Source: Arsenicibacter sp965247375 | Lineage (GTDB): Bacteria > Bacteroidota > Bacteroidia > Cytophagales > Spirosomataceae | Assembly (NCBI GenBank): GCA_965247375.1 | Contig: CBDFHU010000087.1 | Span: 1 to 64,000 of the forward strand | Reading direction: 5' to 3' | Length of the DNA: 64,000 nt | Shown here: piece by piece, positions 62,737-64,000 of the stretch | Layout: every line of letters starts with the position of its first letter | Numbering within the stretch: position 1 is the first letter of the stretch | Made by a program: the position numbers and the translations under genes | The notes under the pieces: generated by a model | Databases searched by the model: none | What the model was told of the DNA's origin: nothing | Seen by the model: only the letters and a program-made list of their open reading frames with translations

Positions 62737-63564
62737 TCATAGCTTGTCCAAGGGACTTTTAATGTTCTTCAGACTCCTTTCACTAACGTGGGTATAACGT
62801 AACGTTGTTTTTATATCGTTATGCCCCAAAAGTTCCTGAATAAACTTAATATCTGTTCCGTTTTCAAGTAAGTGTGTAGCAAAGCTATGTCGCAGGCCGT
62901 GTATCCCCACTTCTTTATTAATTTTTGCTTTTTTCAGCGCTGATTTGAATACTTGTTGTACACTACGGATGCTGTACTGATCCCCGTATTGCCCTTCAAA
63001 CAGGTATTTTTTGGGTTTATATTCCCGAAAATAGGTACGTAGCTGTATCAGGATACTGTCAGGTAAGTTAGCGTAGCGATCTTTTTTACCTTTGGCGCGT
63101 GCTATAAACACCTGCATGGCTTTGCTATCTATGTCGGTCACTTTCAGGTTCACGATTTCGCTCACTCGCAGGCCCATCCCATAGCACAGTTTGAGCATTG
63201 TGTTGTGCTTAAGATTAGTTGTTACGGCAAAAAGCTGCTTGATGTCGTCAGGTGCGATCACTTTAGGCAGGATTGAAGGCTTCTTAGGGCGAGGAATTTC
63301 CACAAAGAAACGCTCTCGTTTCAATACCTGTTCATAATAAAACTTTATGGCGTTAATACGGCTATGTAGCGTATTTTCAGAGAGTTTCAGCGTATTAATG
63401 CAATATAGAAAATAACTGCGGAGCCGTTCGGGGTCAAGCGATTCGACAGGAGTTGTTTTTAGCACATAAAGTAGTTGAGCAAATTCGTTTCGGTAAGTTC
63501 TAAGGGTACTAGGGCTGTATGCCTTAAGTTGAAGTGTTTCGATCAGACGATCCAGAGCGGGCAT
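62737..63564 (-). CDS. Tyrosine recombinase with IntI-like C-terminus
   Basis: A 275-residue site-specific recombinase. Residues 1-85 are the SAM-like core-binding domain (LKAYSPSTLRTYRNEF). The catalytic domain keeps all key residues: R133 in YGMGLRVSEI, Lys near 158-161 in RAKGKKDRYANLP, H222 and R225 in IHGLRHSFATHLL, H248 in LLGHNDIKTT, and Y257 in LRYTHVS. The protein ends IKSPLDKL, close to the VRSPLDAL end of integron integrases. However, the 35-or-so residue stretch with the extra helix that marks IntI between the Lys and HxxR motifs is absent. It is co-oriented with the cassette array that starts 220 bp downstream. An in-frame TAG lies 9 bp before the ATG, so the N-terminus is complete. 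An IS3-family end lies 14 bp before the start. Confidence 0.88.
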   Translation of the reverse strand: MPALDRLIETLQLKAYSPSTLRTYRNEFAQLLYVLKTTPVESLDPERLRSYFLYCINTLKLSENTLHSRINAIKFYYEQVLKRERFFVEIPRPKKPSILPKVIAPDDIKQLFAVTTNLKHNTMLKLCYGMGLRVSEIVNLKVTDIDSKAMQVFIARAKGKKDRYANLPDSILIQLRTYFREYKPKKYLFEGQYGDQYSIRSVQQVFKSALKKAKINKEVGIHGLRHSFATHLLENGTDIKFIQELLGHNDIKTTLRYTHVSERSLKNIKSPLDKL

Positions 63565-63644
63565 GTTAACCTATAATGCTCCCCAAAAACTGGACAGGTA
63601 GTATAACTTGAACTCTAAAGCGTTCAACTACAAAATGTCTAATT

Positions 63645-63944
63645 ATGACCAAATCCCCACGTCGTGTTCACGACTCAGCTTTCAAAACAAAGGTGGTTCT
63701 GGAAGCCCTAAAAGGAGCCAAAACACTGGCTCAACTCGCCACCGAATTTGGCATTCATCCTCAGCAGATTACCGACTGGAAGAAACAGGCACTCGACGGC
63801 TTGCCCACTCTGTTCGATTCCCCAACAGCCAAACCCACACTGTCCGAGCAACAGCGCGAAGAGATCGAAGAGCCTCTGTTCCAGCAAATTGGAAAGCTGA
63901 AGGTCGAAAACGACTGGCTCAAAAAAAAATTACGAGCGAGTTGA
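63645..63944 (+). CDS. IS3-family transposase OrfA
   Basis: A 99-residue protein. The helix-turn-helix is VVLEALKGAKTLAQLATEFGIHPQQITDWKKQALDG, followed by a leucine-zipper-like tail (QIGKLKVENDWLKKKLRAS). It ends at a run of nine A (63921-63929), the standard slippery site for the -1 frameshift that makes the OrfAB transposase. OrfA alone is a DNA-binding regulator. Confidence 0.92.
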   Translation: MTKSPRRVHDSAFKTKVVLEALKGAKTLAQLATEFGIHPQQITDWKKQALDGLPTLFDSPTAKPTLSEQQREEIEEPLFQQIGKLKVENDWLKKKLRAS

Positions 63945-64000
63945 TCGTTGACCGACGGGTTCTGATCGACCCTGCTGATGGACAGTTCTCCATAGCCCAA
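63920..64000 (+). CDS. IS3-family transposase OrfB, N-terminal fragment (cut by window edge)
   Basis: In the -1 frame after the A9 run the sequence reads ITSELIVDRRVLIDPADGQF and continues to the edge. This matches the start of OrfB, whose DDE core lies beyond the window. The -1 shift relative to OrfA was checked by codon phase. Confidence 0.75.

Larger units (their letters stand above)
63578..64000 (+). mobile_element. IS3-family insertion sequence, left part
   Basis: The terminal repeat probably begins TGCTCCCCAAAAACTGGACA at 63578, a form typical of the IS3 family. orfA and the beginning of orfB follow, with the right end beyond the window. Insertion is immediately upstream of the tyrosine recombinase gene and divergent from it. 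Confidence 0.85.

Noticed and set aside
62737..63564. Recombinase as N-terminally truncated by the IS3 element
   Set aside because: An in-frame stop lies 9 bp upstream within native sequence and the core-binding domain is complete; only the promoter is affected.
1..64000. tRNA or rRNA genes, including a tRNA as integration site of the accessory segment
   Set aside because: None was recognised on reading either strand; a dedicated tRNA scan was not possible.

Overview
The window comes from a Bacteroidota chromosome, most likely a Cytophagales member of the Spirosoma/Dyadobacter type. Supporting signs are two SusC/SusD pairs, an ECF sigma/FecR pair coupled to an STN-bearing SusC, Bacteroidota -7 boxes (TAnnTTTG), many secreted glycoside hydrolases and DUF1080/DUF4450/Gfo-Idh-MocA proteins. 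Lineage is an inference from gene content; no rRNA or tRNA gene was seen.

From 1 to about 55 kb the DNA is moderately GC-rich and carries carbohydrate-utilisation genes. The layout is: the 5' part of purA (minus); a 7TM-type histidine kinase (minus); a GH106 alpha-L-rhamnosidase-like enzyme (plus); a large Ig-repeat surface protein (plus); then a minus-strand locus read from 23.3 kb down to 9.9 kb as ECF sigma, FecR, SusC, SusD, GH92, DUF1080 protein and a sorbosone-dehydrogenase-like cytochrome c. On the plus strand follow L-rhamnose mutarotase, an amidase, a second SusC/SusD pair with a DUF4450 protein, a TlpA-like lipoprotein, two Gfo/Idh/MocA oxidoreductases, a GH2 remnant behind a tandem-repeat array, a Crp/Fnr regulator, an RND efflux operon and a GH43 enzyme. 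A metallophosphoesterase/PQQ-propeller protein (minus) is divergent from a nucleoside hydrolase. Several families of short palindromic repeats occupy the intergenic gaps.

From about 55.1 kb to the end the DNA becomes markedly AT-rich and accessory: an AhpD-like protein, an Amj-type lipid II flippase, a frameshifted small gene, and then the most striking part of the window. Between 57.2 and 62.5 kb, five single-gene units, all on the minus strand, are separated by 130-137 bp imperfect inverted repeats that look like integron attC sites: AAC and GTT cores, a GC-rich imperfect stem and an AT-rich loop. In every unit the sequence just before the gene (GTT...) is complementary to the sequence just after it (...AAC). 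It matches within a unit but varies between units, as expected if each unit once closed into a circle. A tyrosine recombinase ending in an IntI-like SPLD tail lies upstream of the array in the same orientation, but it lacks the extra IntI helix region. An IS30-family element sits inside one cassette and an IS3-family element has landed 14 bp upstream of the recombinase start. I read this as an integron-like cassette system with a non-canonical integrase. Three of the repeats also carry Bacteroidota -7-like boxes in their loops, 90-96 bp before the next gene's start.
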